Source: an uncultured Flavobacteriaceae bacterium (GTDB taxonomy: Bacteria > Bacteroidota > Bacteroidia > Flavobacteriales > Flavobacteriaceae). From it: 64,000 nt of DNA. The stretch is taken from assembly GCA_947486785.1 (NCBI GenBank), contig CANKUU010000020.1:1-64000 (forward strand), in the 5' to 3' direction. The number at the start of each line of letters is the position of its first letter. Within the stretch, counting starts at the first letter, position 1. Of this stretch, positions 39,496 to 50,000 are shown in pieces. The notes beneath the pieces are model-generated. The model was given only the letters and a program-made list of their open reading frames with translations. It was not told the DNA's origin and did not search any database. A program made the position numbers and the translations under genes.

Positions 39496-40029
39496 TTAGC
39501 TAAAACTTTTTATTTTGTTATATTTTTCATTGAGTTTATAAAATCTATGTTCATCACAAATTTTATCATTCTTTAAAATTGCATTTTTAAAGATTCCTTC
39601 CTTTTTATATCCATTTTTCTCAAGCACGCTCATTGATGCAATATTATATTCAAATACACCAGCAAATATTCGATTTAAATCAAGGGTATCAAACCCGTAT
39701 TTAGTAATCAATTCCACAGCGCTAGTTGCGATTCCATTTCCCCAAAATGGTTCGCCAACCCAATATCCGATTTCAGCAGATTTTTGATACACGTCTTTTT
39801 GCATTATTAATCCAATTACACCAGAAAGTTTGCCTTTATATTCTATTCCAAACGTTTGTTTAGGGACTTCCTTATTCGTTGATTCTATAAAAAATACGGC
39901 ATCACTTTCCTTGTATGGATAAGGAATGTAGTCTCTTAAATTATCCCAAACCTTCTTATTATTGGCAAGTTTTGCCAATTCGGTTTTATCTGAAAATTTC
40001 AGGGGTCTTATTTTAATTTTTTCTTCCAA
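39496..40029 (-). CDS. GNAT N-acetyltransferase (RimJ/RimL type)
   Basis: IGYWVGEPFWGNGIATSAVELITKYGFDTLDLNRIFAGVFEYNIASMSVLEKNGYKKEG. Confidence 0.92.
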   Translation of the reverse strand: MEEKIKIRPLKFSDKTELAKLANNKKVWDNLRDYIPYPYKESDAVFFIESTNKEVPKQTFGIEYKGKLSGVIGLIMQKDVYQKSAEIGYWVGEPFWGNGIATSAVELITKYGFDTLDLNRIFAGVFEYNIASMSVLEKNGYKKEGIFKNAILKNDKICDEHRFYKLNEKYNKIKSFS

Positions 40030-40124
40030 TTTCGGTTTAGTTCAAATGAGATACAACAAAAGTATAGAACGCAAACTAAATAAACCTTACCTCTGCCTTA
40101 ACTGTCACGCATCTAAAAATAATA

Positions 40125-40592
40125 TTAAGCTTTGGTAAGCAAACGCATTTCAGTAATATGCTTTTTAAATCCAGCTTTCTCATACGCTTTAATTGCTGCG
40201 CTATTTTCATCATAAACTGTAAGGCGTACTTCTTCGATTCCTCTTGCCTTTGACCATTCTTTTAGGTAGCTGATAATTTTACCATTTACACCCTTTCCTC
40301 TAAACTCTTCATCAGTATACATAAAACCAAGATAAGCGTAATGGGGAAAATCTAAATAGGGCAAAGCTTTCTTAATTTTTGCATAACCTGAGGCAATTAT
40401 TCTTAGGTTGTATTCTACTACAACCACCTCAGCATCCTCATGAAGTATTAATTCTTTTAGATCATAGTAATTAATTGGGTCGCTGGCTAAAGTTGGGTCA
40501 AAAACCCTCTCAAATTTAATGATACCCTGCTCAAAAGTCAGCAATACAGTTAAATCATCAAGTGTAGCAGCTCTTACATTATATTTTTCCAT
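40125..40592 (-). CDS. GNAT N-acetyltransferase
   Basis: YLGFMYTDEEFRGKGVNGKIISYLKEWSKARGIEEVRLTVYDENSAAIKAYEKAGFKK. Confidence 0.92.
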   Translation of the reverse strand: MEKYNVRAATLDDLTVLLTFEQGIIKFERVFDPTLASDPINYYDLKELILHEDAEVVVVEYNLRIIASGYAKIKKALPYLDFPHYAYLGFMYTDEEFRGKGVNGKIISYLKEWSKARGIEEVRLTVYDENSAAIKAYEKAGFKKHITEMRLLTKA

Positions 40593-40650
40593 AAATACAT
40601 CAACTTAGGTAGATTTCTCTAAAGTACTATATATTTACAAAAAAATAAGG

Positions 40651-41292
40651 ATGCATTTTTTATCTGATGCTTTAGAAGCGTATATCAAAAACCACTCTGA
40701 AAACGAGCCTGAACTACTTCAAAACCTTACGCGAGAAACACATTTAAAAGTCATTCAACCGCGAATGATTACCGGACACTTTCAAGGTAGAGTTTTAAGT
40801 ATGCTCGCGAAACTAAAAAACCCGAAATATGTGCTAGAAATAGGCACATATACGGGTTACTCTGCGCTTTGTTTGGCCGAAGGTTTACAAGCAGATGGCC
40901 AACTGCACACGATAGATGTTAATGAAGAGCTTGCCAGCATACAAAGAAAATATTTTGACCAAAGTATTCATAAACATCAAATTATACCGCATATAGGTGA
41001 TGCATTAGACATAATACCAAAACTTGACATTTGTTTTGATTTGGTCTTTATTGATGCCGAAAAGCGAAGTTATGATGCTTATTTTGAAGCAGCTATAAAA
41101 AAGACAAAACCAGGCGGTATTATTCTTTCAGATAATGTACTATGGTCTGGAAAAGTGGTTGAACCTTTAAAAGAAAAAGATAAGGCTACTAAAGTATTAC
41201 TTGCCTATAACAAAAAATTACAAGAAGACCCTAGAGTTGAAACGGTACTACTTCCCATTCGTGATGGACTTACACTATGTAGGGTACTATAA
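40651..41292 (+). CDS. O-methyltransferase (SAM-dependent)
   Basis: VLEIGTYTGYSALCLAEGL, HTIDVNEE, FDLVFIDAEKRSYDAYFE, GGIILSDNVLWSGKV. Confidence 0.95.
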   Translation: MHFLSDALEAYIKNHSENEPELLQNLTRETHLKVIQPRMITGHFQGRVLSMLAKLKNPKYVLEIGTYTGYSALCLAEGLQADGQLHTIDVNEELASIQRKYFDQSIHKHQIIPHIGDALDIIPKLDICFDLVFIDAEKRSYDAYFEAAIKKTKPGGIILSDNVLWSGKVVEPLKEKDKATKVLLAYNKKLQEDPRVETVLLPIRDGLTLCRVL

Positions 41293-41830
41293 TTTTTTTG
41301 TGTAATCGGTGAAAAACAACAGCAAACAAAAAACCAATTACCGCACCAACCAAAATATCAACGGGATAATGTACCCCTAAATAAATTCTACTATAGGAAA
41401 ATAGAATTGGATATAACCACAACACCTGTATTATTGGTAATTGTCTTCTCAAAAGTAAAACCGTTAAGGTTACCACACTAAATGAAAATGAAGCGTGACC
41501 CGAAAAAAAACTGAAATCAGTTGGCTCTTTAATAATTCGTATAATCTGATTTAAATTTTCATCATTATTAGGGCGTAACCGCGCTACAGTATTTTTTACG
41601 ATAAACATAAAAACTACCAAAACAGTAAGCATTGCTGTGTATAAAAGTAGTATCCAACTGCCTACTTTGGCAGCATATTTCCAAAAAATAATTGCGATGA
41701 TACCTATAAAAAGTGGAATCCAGATACGAAAATCAGTTACAGCAACCCAAAAAGGATCATATAGTTCATTACCAAGATTGTTGAGATAAATTAGAGTGTC
41801 TTTATCCCATTTCAGAAGCTTTTCAAGCAT
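41270..41830 (-). CDS. PAP2 family phosphatase
   Basis: KNTVARLRP, FFSGHASFSFSV, YSRIYLGVHYPVDILVGAVIG. Confidence 0.95.
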   Translation of the reverse strand: MLEKLLKWDKDTLIYLNNLGNELYDPFWVAVTDFRIWIPLFIGIIAIIFWKYAAKVGSWILLLYTAMLTVLVVFMFIVKNTVARLRPNNDENLNQIIRIIKEPTDFSFFSGHASFSFSVVTLTVLLLRRQLPIIQVLWLYPILFSYSRIYLGVHYPVDILVGAVIGFLFAVVFHRLHKKIIVPYIV

Positions 41831-41831
41831 A

Positions 41832-42158
41832 CTATTTTCTCTTTATAGAACCCGAAAATTTCTCTACACCGTCTGTTACTTCTTTAATTTCTTTACTAAG
41901 ACCCGAAGTTAAATTACCCTTAACTTCATTGATGTCTTTTTGAATATCTGTTACAAAACTTGTGTCAATGCCTTGTTTATCTGCACTTTTCTGAATCTCT
42001 TGCTTTATATCTTCTGTAGCATCTTTCAACTGTCGCATTCCTTTTCCTAGGCCTTTAGCAATGCCTGGTATTTTATCAGCTCCAAATACCATTACCACAA
42101 TAAACATGATAAAAAATATCTCTCCTCCGCTAATAAATAAAAAATGAACTGTATTCAT
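41832..42158 (-). CDS. tatA: Sec-independent protein translocase subunit TatA/E
   Basis: GGEIFFIMFIVVMVFGADKIPGIAKGLGKGMRQLKDATEDIKQEI. Confidence 0.9.
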   Translation of the reverse strand: MNTVHFLFISGGEIFFIMFIVVMVFGADKIPGIAKGLGKGMRQLKDATEDIKQEIQKSADKQGIDTSFVTDIQKDINEVKGNLTSGLSKEIKEVTDGVEKFSGSIKRK

Positions 42159-42193
42159 AGTTACAAATATAATGAAGTTTCTGTACTCAGCTC

Positions 42194-42225
42194 AAAAAAA
42201 AAGCCTTGCTTATTGCAAGGCTTTT
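42194..42225 (-). terminator. Terminator downstream of the M1 peptidase gene
   Basis: AAAAGCCTTGC-ttatt-GCAAGGCTTTT with a T-run on the minus strand. Confidence 0.88.
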
Positions 42226-42246
42226 ATAGGTATTAACTAAATAGGT

Positions 42247-44553
42247 TTAGCCTTTTACTTTTTCTTTCATTTGGTCAAAATCTGACTTTTGCTCTTTCTT
42301 TGGCCATGAATTATTGCTAGTATCAATATCAGCAGTTTCTGCTTTTGGATCTACCACTACCCCTGTAAGCTCTTTTTGCGTAGCAAGCACAACACTCACC
42401 TCTTTATCATTTTTTCTCCAAATTTCCGCAGGGTACCTTACATTCTCTCTTGTACCGTCTGCATACGTATACTCTACAATTAAAGGCATTGGTATACCTC
42501 CTGGCTTGTCATAAGTTACTTGATAGATAAATTTCGGCTCTTTTACGGCTGCGCGTTCAGCGGCAGTCATATTATCCATCATAAATTCTTTTAATGTTTT
42601 AGAAGTCTCGGACGATGATTTACCCTTTAATTTACTGTCAAATTCTGCATCATCTTCTTCTACTAAATATACTAAAGGTGGTAAATCTGAGATCTTTTGC
42701 CCTCGCTGCTCTATCGCCTCCTTTAGTTTGGCTGATGGTTTCTTTGAGACGTAAAATTTCTTTATGTCTTTTACTCCCATATCTACATAATCAGTGGTAT
42801 AAAACCATCCTCTCCAAAAATAATCTAAATCAACCGCAGAGGCATCTTCCATAGTTCTAAAGAAATCTTCTGGCGTTGGATGTTTAAACATCCATCTTTG
42901 TGCATAGGTTTTAAAAGCATGATCAAAAAGCTCTCTACCCATTACGGTCTCTCGGAGTATATTTAATGCTGTTGCTGGTTTACCGTAAGCATTAGGTCCT
43001 AGTTGGTATACATTTTCTGGGTTCGACATAATTGGTGATATCGTACTTTGATCACCGCTCATGTAAGGTACTATTTTAGATGGCGCTCCTCTTCTCGAAG
43101 GATATGCCTTATTGGGTGCAATAGCTTCTGGAAATTCTTCTCCAAATTCTTGCTCTGCCATGTATTGCATAAAAGTATCTAAACCTTCATCCATCCATCC
43201 CCATTGACGTTCATCAGAATTTACAATCATTGGGAAAAAATTATGCCCTACCTCATGAATAATAACGCTAATCATTCCGTATTTAACTCTATCAGAGTAA
43301 GACCCATCTTTATTTGGTCGACCATAGTTCCAGCAGATCATTGGATATTCCATTCCCTGATTTTTTGCATGAACTGATATTGCTTTTGGGTAAGGGTAAT
43401 CGAATGTGTGACTAGAATAAGACTTTAAGGTAAGTGCAACCGCTTTTGTGGAATACTCTTCCCATAGGGGGTTGCCTTCTTTAGGATAAAGTGACACCGC
43501 CATTACATCTCTGTTGCCCATTTTAACCGCTTGCATATCCCATATGAACCTACGAGAACTTGCAAAAGCATAATCGCGAACATTTTTAGCTTTAAATTTC
43601 CAAGTTTTTTTAGCTGTTGCAAAACCTTTAGAGGCTTCTTCGGCTTCTTTCTGATTTACAATAATTACAGGTTTATCGTATGATTTTTTAGCTTTTTCAT
43701 AGCGCTGCAACATTTCTTTTGAAAACACTTCTTTTCTATTCTGAAGCACACCGGTAGCATCTAAAATGTGGTCGGCAGGTACCGTAATATTTACGTCATA
43801 GTCTCCAAAAGTAAGCGCAAACTCTCCGTTACCCCAAAATTGATGATTTTGCCAACCTTCTACATCATTAAAAACTGCCATTCGTGGAAAAAACTGTGCA
43901 ATTACATAGGCTCTATTGCCGTCTTCAAATTCTTCGTAACCTGATCTAGCTCTATCTACTGTGTGGTCTGGTATATTATAATTCCACTTAATAGAAAACG
44001 AAATTTGCTCTTTGCTCTTTAAAGGAGTAGGCAAATCAATACGCATCATTGTAAAATTTATGGTGTGCGCTAAAGGCTTACCATTTGCATCTTTAACGTG
44101 CTCTATAACAAAGCCCCCATCAAAAGGTTCATTCAAAAATTTACTACTAAAAGAAGAAGGGCGGTATGCCATTGGCACTCCATCCCCATTTTTTAATCTT
44201 GCTTTAGAATCTTTGGCTCTAATATTTTGATCTAATTGCACCCATAAAAACGCTAAATCTTCTGGAGAATTATTTATGTAGGTAATAGTTTCATCACCAT
44301 AAATCTTGTGATTTTTATCATCAAGCTCTATGTTCATCACATAGTTGGCCTGTTGTTGGTAATAATCTGGCCCTGGGGCACCTGATGCGGAGCGGTAGGT
44401 GTTTGGTGTAGCAAACTCCTCATAAAGTTGTTTAAATTTACTTTGATTTGTGTGGCCTGGTTGTTTTTCTGTAGGCATCTGTTCTTGTGCAGGTACTAGG
44501 GTAGCGAACAAGAAAACTACCGATGCAAAACAAAACTTAATTTTAGTCATCAT
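42247..44553 (-). CDS. M1 family metallopeptidase
   Basis: IIHEVGHNFFPMIVNSDERQWGWMDEGLDTFMQYMAE; signal peptide. Confidence 0.94.
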   Translation of the reverse strand: MMTKIKFCFASVVFLFATLVPAQEQMPTEKQPGHTNQSKFKQLYEEFATPNTYRSASGAPGPDYYQQQANYVMNIELDDKNHKIYGDETITYINNSPEDLAFLWVQLDQNIRAKDSKARLKNGDGVPMAYRPSSFSSKFLNEPFDGGFVIEHVKDANGKPLAHTINFTMMRIDLPTPLKSKEQISFSIKWNYNIPDHTVDRARSGYEEFEDGNRAYVIAQFFPRMAVFNDVEGWQNHQFWGNGEFALTFGDYDVNITVPADHILDATGVLQNRKEVFSKEMLQRYEKAKKSYDKPVIIVNQKEAEEASKGFATAKKTWKFKAKNVRDYAFASSRRFIWDMQAVKMGNRDVMAVSLYPKEGNPLWEEYSTKAVALTLKSYSSHTFDYPYPKAISVHAKNQGMEYPMICWNYGRPNKDGSYSDRVKYGMISVIIHEVGHNFFPMIVNSDERQWGWMDEGLDTFMQYMAEQEFGEEFPEAIAPNKAYPSRRGAPSKIVPYMSGDQSTISPIMSNPENVYQLGPNAYGKPATALNILRETVMGRELFDHAFKTYAQRWMFKHPTPEDFFRTMEDASAVDLDYFWRGWFYTTDYVDMGVKDIKKFYVSKKPSAKLKEAIEQRGQKISDLPPLVYLVEEDDAEFDSKLKGKSSSETSKTLKEFMMDNMTAAERAAVKEPKFIYQVTYDKPGGIPMPLIVEYTYADGTRENVRYPAEIWRKNDKEVSVVLATQKELTGVVVDPKAETADIDTSNNSWPKKEQKSDFDQMKEKVKG

Positions 44554-44612
44554 TTGAATTAATTATTAGTCTTTCGAAAAGTAAAGCATTTTTAAGAAAA
44601 GCGTAATAAATG

Positions 44613-45119
44613 TTAGAATTTTAACATTCCTTTAGCATCTGATTTTATTAAAACAAAACTCTTCTTTTTACCATTTATCTTAAAGTGTACTACATTCTGC
44701 TGATCATCAAACAAATCCATTAAAAGCTCATTACGTATTTGAATTGATTTTACACTTGACAGCTTAATTTCTTCTAATTCAATGTAAAATATACAAACAT
44801 CGTTATCATATTTTCTACCAATTATCTGGTATGGCCTATTTTCATTGTTAATTTCCACCTTGAACTTTGCTCTTAAATACCGCTCTAAAAATGCGTCTGC
44901 TTGTTCTGATTCCTCTTCGGTTGCTAACTTCGCATTTATAGCATAACGCTCTTTTAAGAGTGCATCTAAGTCATCAATAAAAAGCCTTGTGGTAATTTGC
45001 AATGCATCATTTTTTTCTGCATAACTGATATTGGTAACGCTTACATAAAATTTATGTAGGCTTGTAAACGCAAATAAAGGCAAAACTAGAAGTATAAATA
45101 TTTTTTTTGACAATTTCAT
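44613..45119 (-). CDS. DUF6702-type secreted protein
   Basis: HKFYVSVTNISYAEKNDALQITTRLFIDDLDALLKERY pattern; adjacent to the M1 peptidase. Confidence 0.75.
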   Translation of the reverse strand: MKLSKKIFILLVLPLFAFTSLHKFYVSVTNISYAEKNDALQITTRLFIDDLDALLKERYAINAKLATEEESEQADAFLERYLRAKFKVEINNENRPYQIIGRKYDNDVCIFYIELEEIKLSSVKSIQIRNELLMDLFDDQQNVVHFKINGKKKSFVLIKSDAKGMLKF

Positions 45120-45223
45120 ATTACACCCGTATGTTAATTATTTAAAAAAGTAAACTTTAGCACAAACGTTTATAAGGTTTATTTTGCACCCTAAAAATCA
45201 TACTCTTTTTTTGTTTCCTTTTT

Positions 45224-46003
45224 TTAATTCAAATTGTTATTTTTTCTATACACTTTGCTTTTTCTTCGAATGTATTCCCAAATTCTTAATGGGTCGTTTG
45301 TAGCAACAATTTGTTGAAAAATAGTATCTACCTCACAAAAATACAACAGATCATCTATTTTATCTGCTGGTATTTTTAAATCTATTCGAAATAAAGAATC
45401 CGCATAAAAAGCTCTCACCTGTTCTGTTTTGGCATACAATTTATTTCTAGCTACTCTTTTTTTTAGCATTTTTGTTCGACCACTAATAGCGTTTATTAAA
45501 GGATCGAAACTCATGTACGGGTTTGCTGTTGCTGCATAAAGTTCGCGTTCTGCTTTTTTCATAGGTTTTACGTAAGCATTTGGCAAACCAAGTGTTGAAG
45601 AAGTTACCACAGGGTCTATTGAAATTAAATTTAAATCTTTTGTAATATCGCCTGTAAGATTATAAGGTGTAACAACAACCTCTTCTAGTTCTGTTAAGGT
45701 ATCTTCTACTTGTATTTGAACTAAACTTTGGGCTACTAATTCTTTGGTTACCACTAGGGTCTTTTTTTTAAACTGTACGGCCGAAAAAACAATCGTATCA
45801 TTTACATTGGCTGTTATTGAGAAAAAGCCATCGGCATTTGAAATGGTGGCTCTTTTTGCAGTTATATTTTGGATATGGACACCAGAAACATCGCCATCTA
45901 TGCTATACAATTTACCATTTAGCTTTGTACTAAATAGTTGTTGTGCCGCTAAAGAAGAGGAAAACAATAGTAAAACTACGCAAACCTTATTATTTAGAAT
46001 CAT
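45224..46003 (-). CDS. Carboxypeptidase-regulatory-like domain protein, no outer-membrane barrel
   Basis: GKLYSIDGDVSGVHIQNITAKRATISNADGFFSITANVNDTIVFSAVQFKKKTLVV...LEEVVVTPYNL. Confidence 0.85.
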   Translation of the reverse strand: MILNNKVCVVLLLFSSSLAAQQLFSTKLNGKLYSIDGDVSGVHIQNITAKRATISNADGFFSITANVNDTIVFSAVQFKKKTLVVTKELVAQSLVQIQVEDTLTELEEVVVTPYNLTGDITKDLNLISIDPVVTSSTLGLPNAYVKPMKKAERELYAATANPYMSFDPLINAISGRTKMLKKRVARNKLYAKTEQVRAFYADSLFRIDLKIPADKIDDLLYFCEVDTIFQQIVATNDPLRIWEYIRRKSKVYRKNNNLN

Positions 46004-46742
46004 TTAGCTGCTTCAGAAAAATTTTGCTGTGTGTTACCAAAAAATCGATAAGTTCAAATTCATTCTCCTTTTTTAGCAAAGACTGGGTTTGCATTTTATC
46101 ATCGCAGTAAAACAGAAAAGCATCTATTTTATCTTTTGGCAGTTTTAAATCAAGCATAAAAAACTGATCATCATATACTTGCCGCATCACATCACTTATT
46201 TTTAGTGGCTTTCGTTCTTCTACTTTTTCTCTATTTCTGCGTTTGGTGAGTGCTTTAAAAAGACCTACAAAATTTAAACCATTAAGCATTCCTCGCTCTT
46301 GTTGAGATAGGGCAATATTATCTACCTCAGAACTTCGATCAATTTCGTATTCAAACTTTTCTTCAAACCTTTTATTCTGAAGTTCTAAAAATCGTTCTTG
46401 ATCCTCGGGTGTTACTACCACCTCTTCCAATTCAGTAACTTTTTCTTTTACATCAATAACAAGACGATTATTTTTTAAAATTTCTTCCGTAATTTTCACC
46501 ACTTCAATTTGGTAATTTAGAGCCGAAAAAACCAATTCATCACCTACTTTTACACGTATACTATACTCACCATCTTCATTGGTTATTGTGGCCATTTCAG
46601 AAGTAGAATTAATTACATTTTCGTTTGGTACATTTACGTTTCTATACAAAACCTTACCTCTTAAGATTACCCTATCATCATCTTGCGACCAACAAAATGC
46701 GACCGTAATTAAACTACAAAGTAATGTTAACACATATTTCAT
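45990..46742 (-). CDS. Carboxypeptidase-regulatory-like domain protein, no outer-membrane barrel (tandem paralogue)
   Basis: GKVLYRNVNVPNENVINSTSEMATITNEDGEYSIRVKVGDELVFSALNYQIEVV...LEEVVVTPEDQ; 14-bp overlap with the next gene. Confidence 0.85.
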   Translation of the reverse strand: MKYVLTLLCSLITVAFCWSQDDDRVILRGKVLYRNVNVPNENVINSTSEMATITNEDGEYSIRVKVGDELVFSALNYQIEVVKITEEILKNNRLVIDVKEKVTELEEVVVTPEDQERFLELQNKRFEEKFEYEIDRSSEVDNIALSQQERGMLNGLNFVGLFKALTKRRNREKVEERKPLKISDVMRQVYDDQFFMLDLKLPKDKIDAFLFYCDDKMQTQSLLKKENEFELIDFLVTHSKIFLKQLNDSK

Positions 46743-47032
46743 AAAAAATTAAATTTATAAAACCTATAAACCCTTATTGGTTTTTATTTATGGTTAAAGA
46801 AAACACAACTTTAGATCTAAAAAAAAAAGTTGCAACTAAACTTTTGTTAATTTATACTCGTACATATGGTATAGCTTATTGCATGGTTTAAAATCTAAAA
46901 AAATAATTTATTGTATCATTTTAATGTTTTTTAACCCCGTCAATACTCTTTTTAACTAATAAAATTAACCATCTTAAAAGATAGTTATATTTTTACATGT
47001 TTGCTTACATTAACTACTATTTTTTTGCACGT

Positions 47033-50000
47033 ATGAGACACACTATACCCCTTTTACTTTTTTTTATATGTACTAGTACTTGGCTAACTGCACAGGTAAA
47101 AATTGGTGAAAATCCTCAAAATATAAACCCTTCCTCGGTACTTGAATTAGAAAGTTCAGATAAAGTTTTAGTTATTACAAGGGTAACCACAACTCAAATG
47201 AACGCGATACGGCCAAGCCAGGGTGCTTTGTGTTATAATACAGAGCTAAAAGCAGTACACTATTACGATGGTGCCAATTGGATAAATATTGGCAGCGGTG
47301 GCGGTGGCGGTACACAAGGCAACTACGTTTTAACCGAAGACCCTGTAAACAATGTAGTAACTATTGACGTTACCCCAACAGCTAACGGCGACAAAATAAA
47401 AATTGCAGAAAACAGTATTAGTTCTATCCTTATACAAGACGGTGGCATTAATGGTGTGGACATACAAAATAATTCTATTGGGCCAGGTAAAATTCAAGAC
47501 GACTCTATCACAGAAGATAAATTAGCCACCAACTCGGTTGGCGAAGATGCATTAGACAATGCGAATATAGGCGTTAGCGCTTTTAATAATGATAGTGGTT
47601 ATATTACTAGCGCAGCTATTTTAAGTGCAGATACCCCTAACGCACTACAGCTCGGCTCAGATGATGGTCTTATCTATGATGAAACTCCCCTCATAAACGA
47701 CATTCAAAACAATGCAGATGCCATAGCGACGCTCGAGGCTGCCGCAACTCCAAATTTACAGACCGTTTTAACTTCAGGAACAGGTGCTAATATTGCAGGT
47801 AATACTCAAATCAAAGGCTTAAGTGAGCCAACAGATCCGGCAGATGCAGCAACTAAAAAATATGTAGATGACAGGATTACCAATACTGGAGGTAGCCCAA
47901 CGGATGAGTTAATACAATCGGGTACTATTGTTGGCAACAACATTGTCATCACAGAAGGGGTTGGTACTAACGAAAAAGTAACAAACATAGATATTTCTTC
48001 GCTATCAACTGGCGCCACAGACAATACTACTTTAATTGGAGATGGTAGCGCAGGTAGCGAGTATGCAATTAAGCCATCGACTACTAATAACCAATTTTTA
48101 AAAACCGAAAATGGTGAGGTCGTATGGGCGAATGCACCCGGAAATGGTACTACATCAGGAACCGTTGAAACAGATGCTACCATTTCTGGTAATGGTAGCG
48201 CTGGATCTGCTTTAGGCTTAGCTGATAATGCAGTAACCGTGGCTAAAATTGCACCTGGAGCCGATAACCAAATATTAAGAACTACCGACACTCCCGCCGG
48301 TTTAGCCGTTTCATGGGTAGATTTTCCTAACGCTACTAATGGCAACCAAAATTTATCAAGTGTTTTAGCCCAAGGAAATGATGCAAATGAAAGCGGAATT
48401 ACCAATTTAACAACCGATGACACCGATGATAGCGCAGCAGCTACGGTTGGTTTTGTAAATACGGCAATTACCGCGGGTAAAGAATTAACAAATGGTCAAA
48501 TTTTGGTGGGTAATGCTGATGATGAGGCAACACCAGTTGTGGTAAGTGGCGATGCTACTTTAGCAAACGATGGCACCTTAACTATCGCTAACAATGTTAT
48601 TACTAGAGAAAACTTAGCGCAAGATGGCGCTAAGGATGGTGAGGTTTTAAAGTGGAAAGATGATGATGGATCTGGCGAACCAGGCTGGACCTATTCTGCT
48701 GCTACAAACCATACGGGGCGAGCAAATTCGATATTTTTTGCTGATGCCACTACAGAGGAACCAACCGTAGCCACAAACCCCGACGGAGAAGCAGGTCTTG
48801 AATGGATACAGGCAGCACGTAATGGCTATGGCCAACTAGTTGTTGGTTTAGATGGCGCACATCCTCAATTTATTACACGAGTAGCTCAATCAAAAGTAGT
48901 AATTGCAGAAAATGCAGACCCTGAACCAATTCGATTTCCATTAACGATACAAACGAGCGCCCCACCAGCTGCAAACGGTGGAAAAACTGCTACGGGCATT
49001 CTTTTTTCAGCTGAAGCTTGGAAAGAGGGCGCCCTAACAAAAGCTGCGCTTTCTTTTCAAAGAGATGGCGACTGGGATATTGGTGATTTTCATTTTCTAC
49101 AAAAACAAGCAGGAATGGGTGAGACTCGTCATTCTATACCCACTTTAAATGACAAATCTTTTTCTATAAAAAGCAACAAAGACATTGTTATTTACGGTGG
49201 TATTGAAATAAATGATGGAACCAACCCTGCCACTAAAGGTACTAACGGCCAAGTATTAACTTCTACGGGCACAGGTGTAAAATGGCAACCTGCAGGCGGG
49301 CAAAATTTAGTTTTAAATACCACTACCAACCAAATTAATCTTGTAGCAACAGGCAGTGCAACCGTAAGCTCTTTTGCAAAATTAGATGGTACTACCCTTG
49401 AAGCGGTTACTAAAGGCTCAGACGATGTTATTCAAATAAAACCAGCATCGGTAGATATAACTGACCCAAATCAAATTACTCAGGTGCTTACAACCAATAA
49501 AACATCGGGGGCTGTAGAATGGGCAGATTTTTCAGGCGCTGAAATTCCTCAAGGTGCCGTTGGTGCTATTTTTTTCTCTGATGGTGCAGGAGAATTAAAA
49601 ATAGATTCCAATAATTTAAATTACGACGTTACTGCAAACAGACTAAATTTAGGTACGCCTTTTACTAATAATTTACAAAAATTTAATGTGAATGGCAACG
49701 CTAGAGCAAGAGCGTTTTTAGGCTCGAGAGTTACCGCCGCAGGAAATCCGTCTTTTCGTTTTGTAGATGATGCGGATACGGGTTTAAAAAGTTCGGGGGT
49801 GGATGAAATGAATCTTGTAGCAGGTGGTGAAGAAATTATTACCGTAAAACAAACAGCTACAAATGGCAACCAAATTATAGCTGACGGCTCCTTAGAACTC
49901 AATAAAGAGCTTATCGACTCTGACGAAAAAAAAGGCACTAGCGGCCAAGTATTAACTTCTACGGGCACAGGTGTTTTATGGAAACAACCTGCCGTAGCCG

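Noticed and set aside
39343-39576. 77-aa plus-strand ORF
   Set aside because: Overlaps the 3' end of the well-supported GNAT gene on the other strand and shows no recognisable protein features.
47806-48423. 205-aa minus-strand ORF antisense to the tail-fibre-like gene (also 49621-50124 and 48647-48835)
   Set aside because: Antisense to a low-complexity coding gene whose frame has a signal peptide and repeats; the antisense opens by composition bias.
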